DNA of 64,000 nucleotides from Spartinivicinus marinus. Its GTDB lineage: Bacteria; Pseudomonadota; Gammaproteobacteria; Pseudomonadales; Zooshikellaceae. A program made the position numbers and the translations under genes. The stretch's first letter is position 1. Every line of letters starts with the position of its first letter. The notes below the pieces were generated by a model that was not told where the DNA came from, made no database searches, and saw only the letters and a list, made by a program, of their open reading frames with translations. The DNA is taken from positions 3,554,501-3,618,500 of the forward strand of contig NZ_JAPJZK010000001.1 in assembly GCF_026309355.1 (NCBI RefSeq), read 5' to 3'. Below, in pieces: positions 43,353 through 54,247 of the stretch.

Positions 43353-46300
43353 TCCGGTATTTTGCTAGCCATCCTACCGCTGCGAATGTATTAATGTGGG
43401 TGTTTTTGCTGCTTGGTATGGTGGCTATACCCAGTATGAAAAAAGAAACCTTTCCAGTCATTGAGAAGTACGAAGTAGAAGTATCGGTAGCCTATCCTGG
43501 CGCTAGTGCAAGCGACGTCGAAGAAGGTATATGTCAACCGTTGGAGGATGCAACTGATGGTATCAACTATATGGAGGAAAAAAGCTGTGAAGCAAAAAAC
43601 AGCACAGGAATAATGACGTTAAAAATGCAGGAGCAGGGAGATATGCTCCAGTTTATTGATGATATTAATCGAGCCGTTGATGGTATTGACAGCTTTCCAG
43701 AGGATGCAGAAGATCCAATTGTTCAAGAATTAAATTTAACCAGTCAAGTGATTAGTATTGCTGTTAGTGCCGATACGTCCAGTACAGAGCTAAAATATCT
43801 AGCTGAATATTATAAAAGCAAGTTGCTTCAACAACCCAATATTCCCATTGTCGATATTCAAGGATTCTCTGATAGGTTATTAAAAATAGAAGTTGAAGAT
43901 TATAATCTTCAAAAATATGGCTTAAGTATCAATAGCCTGGCGGATATCATTAAGTCACAAGCGCTTGATTTACCAACGGGTGAGCTGGAAACAAAATATG
44001 GTAATCATCAAATAAAGTTTGTGGATCTAAGAAGAACACCAGATCAATTAGAAGAATTAGTAATTATCTCAGGTGAGCAGGGTGGCGAAGTTAGGCTAGG
44101 AGATATTGCAAAAGTCACAGATACATTTGAGAATAAAGAAGAGAAAATTACTTTTAATGGTAAACCTTCGGCAATTATTAAAATAAGTAAAAATAAGGCG
44201 GATGATAGCCTAAAAATATTAGATGCAGTTACTCAATTTGTTGAAGCAGAAAATGCTAAGTTGCCTGAAGGGGTTAAGCTGTACCTTACTGAAGACTCAA
44301 CCTCTATAGTCAAAGATCGCTTACAATTGCTTATTACCAATAGTTGGCAAGGCATTATTTTAGTTATATTGGCATTATTTTTATTTTTTAGTGCTCGTTA
44401 TACTTTTTGGGTGGCCATGGGGCTGCCAGTTTCATTTATGGCTAGCTTTATGGTGATATCTGCATTTGGTGTATCAATTAATATGATATCGATGGTAGGG
44501 ATGTTAATTGCTATTGGTATATTAATGGATGACGCTATTGTTATCTCAGAAAGCATTGCTACAGAGTATAAAAAAGGATTGTCACCATTAGATGCAGCAG
44601 TGGCAGGTGTGGGCCGGGTAGCAAAGGGTATCTTGTCGTCGTTTGTTACTACTATCCTTATTTTTGGTGGGTTGTTATTTTTAAAGGGTGATATTGGACA
44701 AGTCCTCAAGGTATTACCTATTGTATTGATTTCGGTTCTTACTGTTAGTTTAATTGAAGCATTTTTGATTTTACCCCACCATTTAAAGCAGTCGCTAGAT
44801 AGGCAGCAGTATAACCAAAAAAGTACTTCAGGTTGGCGACAGACGTTTTCTAATATATTTGAAAGGTTTCGAGAAAAAGTTGGTCGGTTAGCAGATTTGT
44901 CGGTAAAGTTTCGTTATGCATTTGTTGGTTTGACCTTTGCTATTTTGTTCTTAACTGTTAGCTTGATACCGGCAGGTGTCGTAAAATTTAAAGGCTTTCC
45001 TGATATTGATGGAGATATTATTCAAGCACTTATTTTATTGCCCCAGGGAACACCGCTTGAAAAAACAGAAAGTGTAGTAGAACAGGTAATAAAAGGGCTG
45101 AAAGCAACAAGCATGGAATTAAGTGTTAACGAAAATGAGTCGTTGGTACGTAATATTAGGGTAGATTTTAATAAAAATTCAGAAGCTTATGAGTCGGGTA
45201 CCCATATAGCCACAGTCAGTGTGGATTTGCTATCTGCAGAAATACGCAATACAAATATCACTACTTTTGCTCGTACGTGGCGGGAAAAGGTGGGAGATAT
45301 ACCTGATATTATATCACTACAGTATAAAGAGCCTTCGCGTGGCCCTGCAGGGCGGCCAATAAAAATTCGACTTCAGGGAGATAGCCTGGAAGAGCTATCA
45401 AGCGTATCTAATGCATTACAAAACTGGCTACGAGGATACCCTGGTGTTGTTGATGTGGCAGATGATTTAAGGCCTGGTATGCCAGAGTTTTCAGTTAACT
45501 TGCAGGAGGGGGTCTTAGGGATAGGAATTAATGCTCAAGACTTATCGCAACAGTTACGAGCAGCTTATCAAGGAATTAAGGTAGATGAAATACAGTACCA
45601 GAATGAAAGCTATGAAATAAAAGTGATGCTTGCTGATGAGTCAAAGAATACCTTAACTGATTTTGACTATATGACAATTATTCACCCTCAAACCAAGCAA
45701 GCGATACCTTTAGCCGCCATCGCCAATATTGAGCAAACCCGTTCTTATGCAAGAATAAATAGATTAAATAATATACGTACCGTAACCGTGTATGGTGAGA
45801 TAGAAGCCGATGTTGCTAATGCTACTGAAATTGTTATGGATACTCGGCGAAAGCTATTTCCTAAATTGGCAAAGCAGTATCCTGAAGTTAAACTGCTTGT
45901 TGAGGGTGAAAGTAAAAATAATAAAACGACAGGTGATTCTTTTGCTAAAGCTTTTTTATTAGGAATTGTAGGTATTTTCTTTTTATTAAGTTTACAATTT
46001 AGGAATTATATTGAGCCGATTATTGTACTAGTGGCGATTCCACTTTCACTAATCGGCGTTATTTGGGGGCATTATTTTTTAGGACTCGATCTGACCATGC
46101 CAAGTGTAATGGGATTTGTTTCTTTAGCAGGTATTGTTATCAATAATTCCATTTTACTAGTAGAATTTGTCAAACTACGAGTGAGGGAAGGGATGAGTGT
46201 TCATGATGCAGCAAGCCAGGCAACACGGGATCGATTCAGAGCAATTTTTCTTACTTCTTTAACAACCGTGATGGGGATGTTACCGTTACTATTTGAAACT

Positions 46301-46450
46301 AGCTTTCAAGCAAAAATTTTAATACCACTAGTTGCAAGCATTACCTTTGGTCTTATTACCTCAACAGTGTTAGTTTTGATAGTATTACCTGCTTTGTATT
46401 CAATCCTTGAAGATTTTGGAGTAACTAGAATTGAGGTTGTTGAGTCATAA
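43349..46450 (+). CDS. RND efflux permease
   Basis: A 1033-residue AcrB-type permease with 12 membrane segments and two large periplasmic loops. It begins MIRYFASHPTAANVLMWVF. The pore-domain ETFPVIEKYEVEVSVAYPGAS and the proton-relay Asp pair in ILMDDAIVISESI are present, as is the second-half repeat LAGIVINNSILLVEF. This type (short cytosolic tail, VEEGICQPLEDATDGI) differs from the MexB-like pump at 51066 and belongs to a separate RND branch whose substrates are poorly defined. It is coupled to the adaptor by an ATGA overlap. Confidence 0.92.
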   Translation: MIRYFASHPTAANVLMWVFLLLGMVAIPSMKKETFPVIEKYEVEVSVAYPGASASDVEEGICQPLEDATDGINYMEEKSCEAKNSTGIMTLKMQEQGDMLQFIDDINRAVDGIDSFPEDAEDPIVQELNLTSQVISIAVSADTSSTELKYLAEYYKSKLLQQPNIPIVDIQGFSDRLLKIEVEDYNLQKYGLSINSLADIIKSQALDLPTGELETKYGNHQIKFVDLRRTPDQLEELVIISGEQGGEVRLGDIAKVTDTFENKEEKITFNGKPSAIIKISKNKADDSLKILDAVTQFVEAENAKLPEGVKLYLTEDSTSIVKDRLQLLITNSWQGIILVILALFLFFSARYTFWVAMGLPVSFMASFMVISAFGVSINMISMVGMLIAIGILMDDAIVISESIATEYKKGLSPLDAAVAGVGRVAKGILSSFVTTILIFGGLLFLKGDIGQVLKVLPIVLISVLTVSLIEAFLILPHHLKQSLDRQQYNQKSTSGWRQTFSNIFERFREKVGRLADLSVKFRYAFVGLTFAILFLTVSLIPAGVVKFKGFPDIDGDIIQALILLPQGTPLEKTESVVEQVIKGLKATSMELSVNENESLVRNIRVDFNKNSEAYESGTHIATVSVDLLSAEIRNTNITTFARTWREKVGDIPDIISLQYKEPSRGPAGRPIKIRLQGDSLEELSSVSNALQNWLRGYPGVVDVADDLRPGMPEFSVNLQEGVLGIGINAQDLSQQLRAAYQGIKVDEIQYQNESYEIKVMLADESKNTLTDFDYMTIIHPQTKQAIPLAAIANIEQTRSYARINRLNNIRTVTVYGEIEADVANATEIVMDTRRKLFPKLAKQYPEVKLLVEGESKNNKTTGDSFAKAFLLGIVGIFFLLSLQFRNYIEPIIVLVAIPLSLIGVIWGHYFLGLDLTMPSVMGFVSLAGIVINNSILLVEFVKLRVREGMSVHDAASQATRDRFRAIFLTSLTTVMGMLPLLFETSFQAKILIPLVASITFGLITSTVLVLIVLPALYSILEDFGVTRIEVVES

Positions 46451-46473
46451 CAAACAGAGTGGAGACTGTATAA

Positions 46474-47283
46474 TTATTCAGAATACTTTTTAATAATACG
46501 GTCATAAGTTCCATCTTGTTTTATATCAGTGATAACTTGCGTTACTTTATTTACATAAGAGGGGTCTTTTAGACGTTTTTTTGAAAAAGCAAGATGGACA
46601 GGCCAGCTGGTGACTAAAAATACTTTTTGATTTGTTTTAATTATTTCTACTTGGTCTCGTACCCCAATAAGCTTCGCGTTATAAGCCACTACAAGTCGAT
46701 CTCCCACGAAAATATCGAACCGTGATTTAAGCAGCATATGTAGAGCTTGTTCATATTTATCCACTGTAGTTACGCTCATAAATCGTTGCTCATTAATAAC
46801 TTTTTGCATTGGGCCGTACACATACCCACGCATGACGCCTAAATTGATTTTATCAGCATTTGAGTAACTGCTATCAATCTGGAAGCGATTTCCTTTTTTG
46901 ACAAATAAAACATTTTCTTCAGAGGTTAAATGGAGTTTTGGAAAATATAGAAATTTTAACCGTTCATTATTTATTCCTGCACAACAAATGGCTTCAACAT
47001 CACCAGCTTCTACTACTTGTAGTGCTCGTTTCCATGGGTAAAACTCAAATTTTATTTCACGATTTAAGCGGCGTGCGACTTCACGTATAAGTTCTACTGT
47101 TGATCCAGTATGCTGTTTATTTGGATCTTCTTGATAAATAACTAATGGGGGATCAACACTGGTGGCAACAGTCAATGGTTCTCCTAAAGTATTTAAGCTT
47201 AATGAAATGAGTATGCTAATAGATATAACAATCAGCAACAGATTTTTAATTGCTATATTTTGGTTGTATGAATACATAATCAT
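46474..47283 (-). CDS. Family-3 solute-binding-like periplasmic protein (solo)
   Basis: A 269-residue protein with signal peptide (cleavage near LNTLG-EPL). The SBP_bac_3 pattern reads VATSVDPPLVIYQED, STVELIREVARRLNREIKFEFYPWKRALQVVEAGDVEAICCAGI, and a C-terminal ITDIKQDGTYDRIIKKY. The last motif is typical of amino-acid-binding proteins. No ABC partner is nearby; it faces the end of the RND permease gene 24 bases away. Confidence 0.87.
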   Translation of the reverse strand: MIMYSYNQNIAIKNLLLIVISISILISLSLNTLGEPLTVATSVDPPLVIYQEDPNKQHTGSTVELIREVARRLNREIKFEFYPWKRALQVVEAGDVEAICCAGINNERLKFLYFPKLHLTSEENVLFVKKGNRFQIDSSYSNADKINLGVMRGYVYGPMQKVINEQRFMSVTTVDKYEQALHMLLKSRFDIFVGDRLVVAYNAKLIGVRDQVEIIKTNQKVFLVTSWPVHLAFSKKRLKDPSYVNKVTQVITDIKQDGTYDRIIKKYSE

Positions 47284-47627
47284 AAGTCAATCTAATTTGG
47301 GAGTATAATGACTCATAGATGTTATCTAGGTTAATACTAGCTCATCAGGTTGTATGTTGTGCTTCTATACCCTTCACAAATAATTTTTAGGTTTTGTTAT
47401 CTTCACTCCTTGCCCTAAAGTAGGATGGTTTTATTTGATGATTATAAGTTTTTATATGAAACTGGACTTGTTGTTTTATTAATTGATAGAGAATATCTTC
47501 ACAAAATAGTAATTGCTAATAATGAAAAATTATAATTACAATAGTTTTGAAGGTTAACTATAATCTCTTTTCTCGATAGCTGATATAGACTCTAAGAAGC
47601 ATATAAAATTTATTTGTCTGAGCAGAA
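47284..47627. other. Intergenic region with partial MITE-like repeat
   Basis: About 340 bases. A left-hand repeat end lies at 47366-47420 (TATACCCTTCACAAATAATT, then AGGTTTTGTTATCTTCACTC), with no matching right end. Otherwise I see nothing. Confidence 0.5.
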
Positions 47628-50081
47628 GTGTTTGAACTAACGAAAGTCATGGATATTCCTACTTTTCTTAAGATTCGTTCTACAGGGTTAGGTAGAAAGC
47701 TGCTTTTTTTAATAATTCTTGCAAGCTCTATTATCACTTTATTTCTTACTATCACCCAGCTTTATCTTGATTATCGAGTAGATAGAGGACTGTTAGATGA
47801 ACGATTTGCAGAAGTAGAGCAAAGCCATATTCCTAGCTTAATTTCTAATATTTGGCTATTAAACAAAGATATAGTGATTTCCCAGCTAGAAGGTGTAAAT
47901 AGCCTACCTGACTTTGTTCATACCGAACTCTTGGATGATAAAGGTAATTTATTCCATCATGTAGGAGAGAAAGCAGGGAAATATTTGATAAAAAAGGAAT
48001 GGCCTTTAGTTTATGATAGCCCTCAAGGAGAAAGACAAATTGGTGTATTAGTCGTGTGGGCTACATTAGACAACATATATAGCCGACTATTGGATAAAGT
48101 ATTCGTTATTCTTGCTTCTCAAGCAGTTAAAACTTTTCTTGTCTCTGGGGTAATTCTTTTTATTATTTTTACGGTAGTTACTTATCGATTGGGTATTGTT
48201 TCCAACTTTCTAGCTAAATGGGATCCCACATCAGATGAGCTCCCCCCTAAGATAGATACTAAAAAACGAAAAAAAACAGATGAATTAGATGACTTAGTGA
48301 CAATAATTGAAGCCATGCGTACTCGTTTAAGTCATTCGTTTGAAAAAATGCAAAAGCTATTTGATGATGTGCAAAAACAAAAGAATCAGCTAAAGAGCGT
48401 GTTTGATGGATCTAGTGATATTATTTTAGTTCTTAACATTAAGAAACAAATAGTGAGTGCTTGTAATCGGAGGGCGTGGCAAGCTTTGGGGTATCAAGAG
48501 AAAGACTTAATTGAACAACCTATTGAAAAGCTGTTTCCTAGTAGTTTTAAAGAGATTCCCATATTTAATAATGAAGGGAAAACTGACGATGAAATTATTG
48601 AAGCAAAGGAGTTGAGGCTTTCTGCAAAAGGGGGGCACTTTATTCCTGTAGAAATAGTAAGCTCCGTGATAGAGTATCATGATCAACCACACTTATTAGT
48701 GCTTGGGCGTGATATTAGTGAACGTAAAATTCAAGAAGCCAAAATTAACCGAATGGCTTGGTATGATAGCTTGACTGGGCTACCTAATCGAGCGCTTATT
48801 CGAGACCGCATTCATCAGGCTTTATTGCATAATAAACGCCATGCTGACTATAGTGGTGTACTGTTTGTGGATTTGGATTATTTTAAAGATATCAATGACT
48901 CTTTAGGGCATAATATTGGGGATCAATTATTAATAGAAGTTAGCCAGCGTTTGAAGGATGTGGTTAGAGAAGAAGATTCTGTCGGGCGCTTAGGAGGAGA
49001 TGAATTTATTATTTTGCTAAATAATCTAGGCCTTGCTGAGTCTGTGGCAAGAAAGTCATTAGCTGTTGTTGCTAATAAATTATGTAATTCATTAGCAGAC
49101 CCATTTTATATAGAAAATAATAAGCTATCTGTTACCGCTAGTATGGGAGGAGCTTTGTCTCCAATCGATGGTGAGGATGTTGATGAATTATTGCGTCGAG
49201 CTGACTTGTCAATGTATAAATCAAAAGAAGCAGGTCGAAACCATTTTACAATGTATACCAATGACCTTGATGCTATATCTTCTAAACGATTAAATTTGTT
49301 TGTTGCTTTACGAGAGGCTACCCATAATCAGGAGTTTGTCCTTTTTTATCAACCTATAATTGATATGCAGACCAATCAGGTGGTTAGTGTTGAAGCTTTG
49401 ATCCGTTGGAATAAAGGTGGTGTGATGGTCTCCCCCAGTGGATTTATTACTCAGCTGAGTGAAACAGGTTTGATTATACCGGTGGGGGGATGGGCAATAG
49501 AAACAGCATGTCGGGAAATGATGACCCAGTTAAAAGCAGGAAATAATCAACGACAAATTTCGATAGCGGTAAATGTTAGCCCTGTTCAGTTTGGTAGTGA
49601 AGGATTTTTAGAACACTTGAAAAAAGTATTAACTATAACTGGTTTGCCACCCCACTTATTAGTATTAGAGGTAACTGAGGATTTAACTATTGATGACTCC
49701 ACTAGTGCAATTGAAATGTTGCATAAGATTCGTGAGTTGGGAGTAAAACTGGCCTTAGATGATTTTGGTACTGGTTACTCTTCTCTTTCTTATTTGAAAC
49801 GACTACCTGCCTCAAAATTAAAAATAGATCAGAGCTTTACCCGGGATATGTTAATTGACCCTGATGACAAAGCGATAGTTTCAACCATTATATCTATTGC
49901 TAAAGAATTAAAACTTGAAGTAGTGGCGGAGGGGGTTGAACAGCTAGAGCATGCTGAAACACTGATTCACATGGGTTGTGAGCAAGCTCAGGGTTTTTAC
50001 TTTATGAAACCTCAAGCCTCTTTAAGAAAAGCAATGTTAATGGAACTGCCTGTTCAACTTAAAAAAGTACAAAATAACTAA
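47628..50081 (+). CDS. Membrane PAS-GGDEF-EAL protein (dual c-di-GMP domains)
   Basis: An 817-residue protein; GTG 47628 or ATG 47649 may be the start. TM1 is near LFLIILASSIITLFLTI. A periplasmic sensor of about 110 residues and TM2 (LVSGVILFIIFTVVTY) follow, then a HAMP-like linker and a PAS domain (about 260-370). The GGDEF domain has its motif at 456-460 and an RxxD I-site (REED). The EAL domain begins at Glu589 (VEALIRW) with DDFGTGYSSLSYLKRLP and KLKIDQSFTRDM. Both catalytic motifs look intact, so it could synthesise and degrade c-di-GMP; which dominates cannot be read. A convergent gene follows seven bases later. Confidence 0.93.
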   Translation: MFELTKVMDIPTFLKIRSTGLGRKLLFLIILASSIITLFLTITQLYLDYRVDRGLLDERFAEVEQSHIPSLISNIWLLNKDIVISQLEGVNSLPDFVHTELLDDKGNLFHHVGEKAGKYLIKKEWPLVYDSPQGERQIGVLVVWATLDNIYSRLLDKVFVILASQAVKTFLVSGVILFIIFTVVTYRLGIVSNFLAKWDPTSDELPPKIDTKKRKKTDELDDLVTIIEAMRTRLSHSFEKMQKLFDDVQKQKNQLKSVFDGSSDIILVLNIKKQIVSACNRRAWQALGYQEKDLIEQPIEKLFPSSFKEIPIFNNEGKTDDEIIEAKELRLSAKGGHFIPVEIVSSVIEYHDQPHLLVLGRDISERKIQEAKINRMAWYDSLTGLPNRALIRDRIHQALLHNKRHADYSGVLFVDLDYFKDINDSLGHNIGDQLLIEVSQRLKDVVREEDSVGRLGGDEFIILLNNLGLAESVARKSLAVVANKLCNSLADPFYIENNKLSVTASMGGALSPIDGEDVDELLRRADLSMYKSKEAGRNHFTMYTNDLDAISSKRLNLFVALREATHNQEFVLFYQPIIDMQTNQVVSVEALIRWNKGGVMVSPSGFITQLSETGLIIPVGGWAIETACREMMTQLKAGNNQRQISIAVNVSPVQFGSEGFLEHLKKVLTITGLPPHLLVLEVTEDLTIDDSTSAIEMLHKIRELGVKLALDDFGTGYSSLSYLKRLPASKLKIDQSFTRDMLIDPDDKAIVSTIISIAKELKLEVVAEGVEQLEHAETLIHMGCEQAQGFYFMKPQASLRKAMLMELPVQLKKVQNN

Positions 50082-50088
50082 GTTTTAT

Positions 50089-50838
50089 TTATTGTGCTTC
50101 TTGACTAAGTTTTAATACTTCAGAGTAACTCATTGAAATATACTTTCGATAAATTATATCCATTATTCCTTCTTTTATCATAACTTTTATAGCTTCATCA
50201 AACTGTTTAACCAAATGAGAATTTTTTGGGGAAAATGCAAGATAAAGATTAGTTGAATCAACAACAGGCTTTAAAAGCTTAATTTCTATTCCTACTTTTT
50301 TGGATAGTATTGGGGCACTGAATACATCAATCAAGGCATAATTATAGCGTTTTAACTGCAAAGCCTGTAGTACCTTTTCATCACTAGCAAAGTCAACTCT
50401 TTTCCAGCCAGTGAATGCAGCAATCTTTTTGGTGTAGTCGTAGGCAGTGACCATTGCAACAGACTTTCCAGTGATGCTATCCCAGGAAAATTTATCCTGG
50501 GGAAAATCGTTACGGACATAAATGCCTAGTGGATAAACACTAGTGGGGGTATCTGCCACAATATAGGGAGGAAGGTTTGCGTTATCGATGACAGCATCAT
50601 AATAACCATCTTCAACGTCTTTTAAGCAGCGAGCCCAAGGTAGTTGGTCTGCGGTAAATTTCATCTCCATGCGCGGAAATGCTTCTTTATAAACGTCAAT
50701 AGATATACCTTTGACCAGCCGATTATTTTCACCATAAGTGAAAGGGGGCCATTCGACACCACAGAGTTTGAGTTCTTTTGCCCATAAGTTGAAGCTGGCC
50801 AATAAAGATATAATGATTAATATGTATTGTATACTCAT
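50089..50838 (-). CDS. Family-3 solute-binding-like periplasmic protein (solo)
   Basis: A 249-residue protein with signal peptide (cleavage near NLWA-KEL). Mature sequence LKLCGVEWPPFTYGENNRLVKGISIDVYKEAFPRMEMKFTADQLPWARCLKDVEDG fits SBP_bac_3, with VMIKEGIMDIIYRKYI near the end. Two Cys (LCGV and ARCL) may form a disulfide. It is tail-to-tail with the PAS-GGDEF-EAL gene; a functional link to that sensor is possible but not shown. No ABC partner is seen. Confidence 0.87.
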   Translation of the reverse strand: MSIQYILIIISLLASFNLWAKELKLCGVEWPPFTYGENNRLVKGISIDVYKEAFPRMEMKFTADQLPWARCLKDVEDGYYDAVIDNANLPPYIVADTPTSVYPLGIYVRNDFPQDKFSWDSITGKSVAMVTAYDYTKKIAAFTGWKRVDFASDEKVLQALQLKRYNYALIDVFSAPILSKKVGIEIKLLKPVVDSTNLYLAFSPKNSHLVKQFDEAIKVMIKEGIMDIIYRKYISMSYSEVLKLSQEAQ

Positions 50839-51065
50839 GTAATATACTACTTGTGATATGAAATAACTGTTTATCGGCTAATGTAAGTAGCCTTCAACAG
50901 AATTTTTCGTTTATTTGATATTTTGTTTTTATAATAGAATAGCTAACAAAACCTGATTGGTAGAAAATTTATTATTGTGATATGGAACTTTTGCTTTAAC
51001 TACTCAGAAAAGGTATACAAACAAACAGTCATCTGTTAGTTGATACTAGCTAACAGAAAAACCAC

Positions 51066-54000
51066 TTAACCAGTAGGCTTAGGATCTTCGATATCTAACG
51101 AAGTATCAGGGGGGGACTGATTTTTTGTTTTTTTAACCCGCTCTCTTAATGATTGCACAATGACATAAAACACAGGTACAAGTAAAGTTCCAACAATGCC
51201 GGCTGCTAACATTCCTCCAAACACACTATAACCAATTGATCGGCGGCTGGCTGCACCTGCTCCAGTAGCGATGATTAATGGCAATACACCTAGGATAAAC
51301 GAAAAAGCAGTCATTAATACTGCCCTAAATCGTAACTTAGCAGCTTGCATTGCAGCTGCTGTGATGCTGAGCTGATGTTCTTCATGTTGAACTTTAGCAA
51401 ATTCTATAATTAAAATAGCATTTTTTGTAGCCAGGCCAATTAATAAAACTAGGCCAATTTGAGTATATAAGTTAATATCAGCGCTCATTAGCCATACATA
51501 AACAAATGCTCCCAGTATTGCGATAGGTACTGCAAGAATCACAGCCCAGGGAATTGACCAGCTTTCATATTGTGCAACAAGAAACAGATAAACAAATACT
51601 AATGCCAGGCTAAATAATATAGGAGCCAGATTACCGGCAGCTAACTCCTGATAGGTCATGCCTGTCCATTCAAAACTATACCCTGCAGGTAGTATTTTTT
51701 TAGCTACTGTTTCCATGGCTGCAATGGCATCACCGGAGCTGGCCCCATTAGCAGGTTGTCCATTGATGCTGATTGAATTAAACAGGTTATATCGGGTGGC
51801 AATATCTGGTCCCACTAGAGTGTTGGTATTGATAAGTGTACCTAATGGTACCATCTTGCCTTCTTTGCTTCTCACATAAAAACGGTTGATATCTTTTTCG
51901 TCATCACGGTAGTCGGCCTCTGCTTGTAACATTACCCGATAGGTTTGGCCAAACTTATTAAAATCATTGACATAATAAGATCCCAACTGGGTTTGTAAAG
52001 TCGAAAAAATATCACTTAATGGTATCCCTAGGTTTTTTGCTTTAAGTCGATCAACATTCAGATAAATCTGTGGTACATTGGCACGGAAAGTACTATAGGC
52101 AACACCAATATCTGCAGCCTGGTTTGCTTGTAGAATTAGAGCCCGCATAACGCCTGCTATTTCTTCGCTAGTTCTACCCATTTGATCAGTGAGTACAAAC
52201 TCAAACCCGCCGGTAGTACCTAAACCAGGTATGGCAGGGGTGCTAAATGCCATCACTTTTGCTTCTGTTAATTGGCTTAATTTAGCTTGTACTTGTTGTA
52301 GGATATGTTGCTGGAACAATTCAGGCTTACCCCTTTTATCCCAGGGGGCTAATACAACAATACCTAAAGCTGCATTGGAAGAAACTGCGCCATTTAGTAA
52401 ACTGTAGCCTGTGACAGTCATTACATCAGCAACCCCAAGTTCTTTTTTAATTAGGTGACTCACTTTGTTTGTTACTTTACTGGTGCGGTTTAATGAAGCG
52501 CCATCAGGTAGTTGTATATCAACCATGAAGTAGCCAGTGTCTTCGGTTGGTATAAAACCAGAAGGTAACTGTTTTGCAAATAGCCAGATGAAGCCAATTA
52601 GTATTAGGAATAAGCAGCTGACCAAGCCTAGTCGTTTTACTAACAGGCTTACCCAATTGGAGTAATGATGAGTAAGCCAGTCAAAGTATTTATTGAAGAC
52701 TCGCAATGGATAGATAGGGGTAGATTGCTCTTTTCTTAGCAAGCTAGCACATAACGCAGGACTTAATGTGAGTGCATTGATAGAGGAAATTAATACAGCA
52801 ATAGAAATTGTAACAGCAAATTGCTGATATAATTTGCCGGTAATACCAGGCATTAGTCCGACAGGTACAAATACAGCGAGTAATACTAAGGTCGTGGCAA
52901 CAATAGGCCCAGAAACTTCAGTCATTGATTGACGGGTAGCACTGACGGGGTCGTGACCTTCAGCCATTAAACGCTGAACATTTTCTATTACCACAATGGC
53001 GTCATCTACTACTATTCCAATGGCTAAAATAACTGCAAATAACGATATAGTGTTAATTGAAAAGCCTAATCCAAGTAATACAGCAAAAGTACCAATTAAT
53101 GACACAGGAATGGCGATAGCAGGTATAAGCGTTGAACGCCAGTCTTGAAGAAAAATAAATACAACTAATATAACTAAAGCAATTGCAACGAAAAGGGTTT
53201 CAACAACTTCAGCAATTGATTCTTCAATAAAGCGAGTAGAGTCATAAAGTATTTCATATTGTACATCTTCTGGAAATTGCTTTTCTAACAATTCCATTTT
53301 TTTATAAATGGCTTCAGCAATGGCTAGCGCATTGGCATCAGGAGACTGGTATACAGCCATAATAACACTGGGTTGGTTATTCAAGTTTCCAAACCAGCTG
53401 TAGTTGGCTGCCCCTAGCTCTATTTTGGCAACATCTCTTAAATAAACAATTGAGCCATCTGAAGTGGCTTTGAGGACTACCTTTTCAAAATCAGCGGGCT
53501 CATTCAACCGTCCTTTAGTTTGCAAAGTGTATTGAAATTGTTGATCAGGAGGAGTTGGGGCTGCACCCAACTGTCCAGCGGGTACCTGAAGGTTTTGTTC
53601 TTTTAAGGCATTAGCAACATCTAATGTCGTGATCCCCAAACTTGCCATTCGATCGGGATTTAGCCAAATTCTCATACCATAGTCAGTGCCACCTAAAATT
53701 TGTGCATCACTAACGCCAGGAATTCTAGCCAGTGTATCTCGGATATTGATACTGGCATAATTGGATAAAAATAATGCATCGTAACTTTTTTTCGGCGAGG
53801 TAAGGTTAACCACCAGTAGCATATTACTAGACTTTTTCTTTACCGAAATACCTTGTCTTATTGCTTCTTCTGGGAGTTTAGGGTTAGCTAATGCTACTCG
53901 ATTTTGTACATTGATTTGAGCCAGGTCTGAGTCAGTGCCGACTGCAAAAGTAACAGCTAATTTATAGCTGCCGTCATTAGCACTTTTAGACGACATATAA

Positions 54001-54230
54001 ATCATATCTTCAACCCCATTAACTTCAGCTTCAATAGGGTTAGCAATAGTTTCTTTCACAATATTAGCGCTTGAACCAGGATATGACGCGGATACTTCAA
54101 TTACTGGTGGCGTTATTTCTGGATATTGAGCAACAGGTAGTAGAGGAATGGAAAGCAAACCTGCCAAAGTGATAACGATAGAAATAACAAATGCAAACTT
54201 AGGACGGCTGATAAAGAATTGGCTAAACAT
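51066..54230 (-). CDS. HAE1-type RND multidrug permease (MexB/AcrB-like)
   Basis: A 1054-residue pump starting MFSQFFISRPKFAFVISIV, with PVAQYPEITPPVIEVSASYPGSSA and INVQNRVALANPKLPEE, close to the AcrB/MexB subfamily. The proton-relay Asp pair is in GIVVDDAIVVIENV. The second half shows the matching TKNAILIIEFAK. Twelve membrane segments are expected. It should expel hydrophobic antibiotics, dyes or bile-like compounds. The adaptor gene lies directly upstream (17 bases), but no TolC/OprM gene follows, so the channel must be encoded elsewhere. Confidence 0.95.
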   Translation of the reverse strand: MFSQFFISRPKFAFVISIVITLAGLLSIPLLPVAQYPEITPPVIEVSASYPGSSANIVKETIANPIEAEVNGVEDMIYMSSKSANDGSYKLAVTFAVGTDSDLAQINVQNRVALANPKLPEEAIRQGISVKKKSSNMLLVVNLTSPKKSYDALFLSNYASINIRDTLARIPGVSDAQILGGTDYGMRIWLNPDRMASLGITTLDVANALKEQNLQVPAGQLGAAPTPPDQQFQYTLQTKGRLNEPADFEKVVLKATSDGSIVYLRDVAKIELGAANYSWFGNLNNQPSVIMAVYQSPDANALAIAEAIYKKMELLEKQFPEDVQYEILYDSTRFIEESIAEVVETLFVAIALVILVVFIFLQDWRSTLIPAIAIPVSLIGTFAVLLGLGFSINTISLFAVILAIGIVVDDAIVVIENVQRLMAEGHDPVSATRQSMTEVSGPIVATTLVLLAVFVPVGLMPGITGKLYQQFAVTISIAVLISSINALTLSPALCASLLRKEQSTPIYPLRVFNKYFDWLTHHYSNWVSLLVKRLGLVSCLFLILIGFIWLFAKQLPSGFIPTEDTGYFMVDIQLPDGASLNRTSKVTNKVSHLIKKELGVADVMTVTGYSLLNGAVSSNAALGIVVLAPWDKRGKPELFQQHILQQVQAKLSQLTEAKVMAFSTPAIPGLGTTGGFEFVLTDQMGRTSEEIAGVMRALILQANQAADIGVAYSTFRANVPQIYLNVDRLKAKNLGIPLSDIFSTLQTQLGSYYVNDFNKFGQTYRVMLQAEADYRDDEKDINRFYVRSKEGKMVPLGTLINTNTLVGPDIATRYNLFNSISINGQPANGASSGDAIAAMETVAKKILPAGYSFEWTGMTYQELAAGNLAPILFSLALVFVYLFLVAQYESWSIPWAVILAVPIAILGAFVYVWLMSADINLYTQIGLVLLIGLATKNAILIIEFAKVQHEEHQLSITAAAMQAAKLRFRAVLMTAFSFILGVLPLIIATGAGAASRRSIGYSVFGGMLAAGIVGTLLVPVFYVIVQSLRERVKKTKNQSPPDTSLDIEDPKPTG

Positions 54231-54247
54231 TATTTGGCTCTTATTGA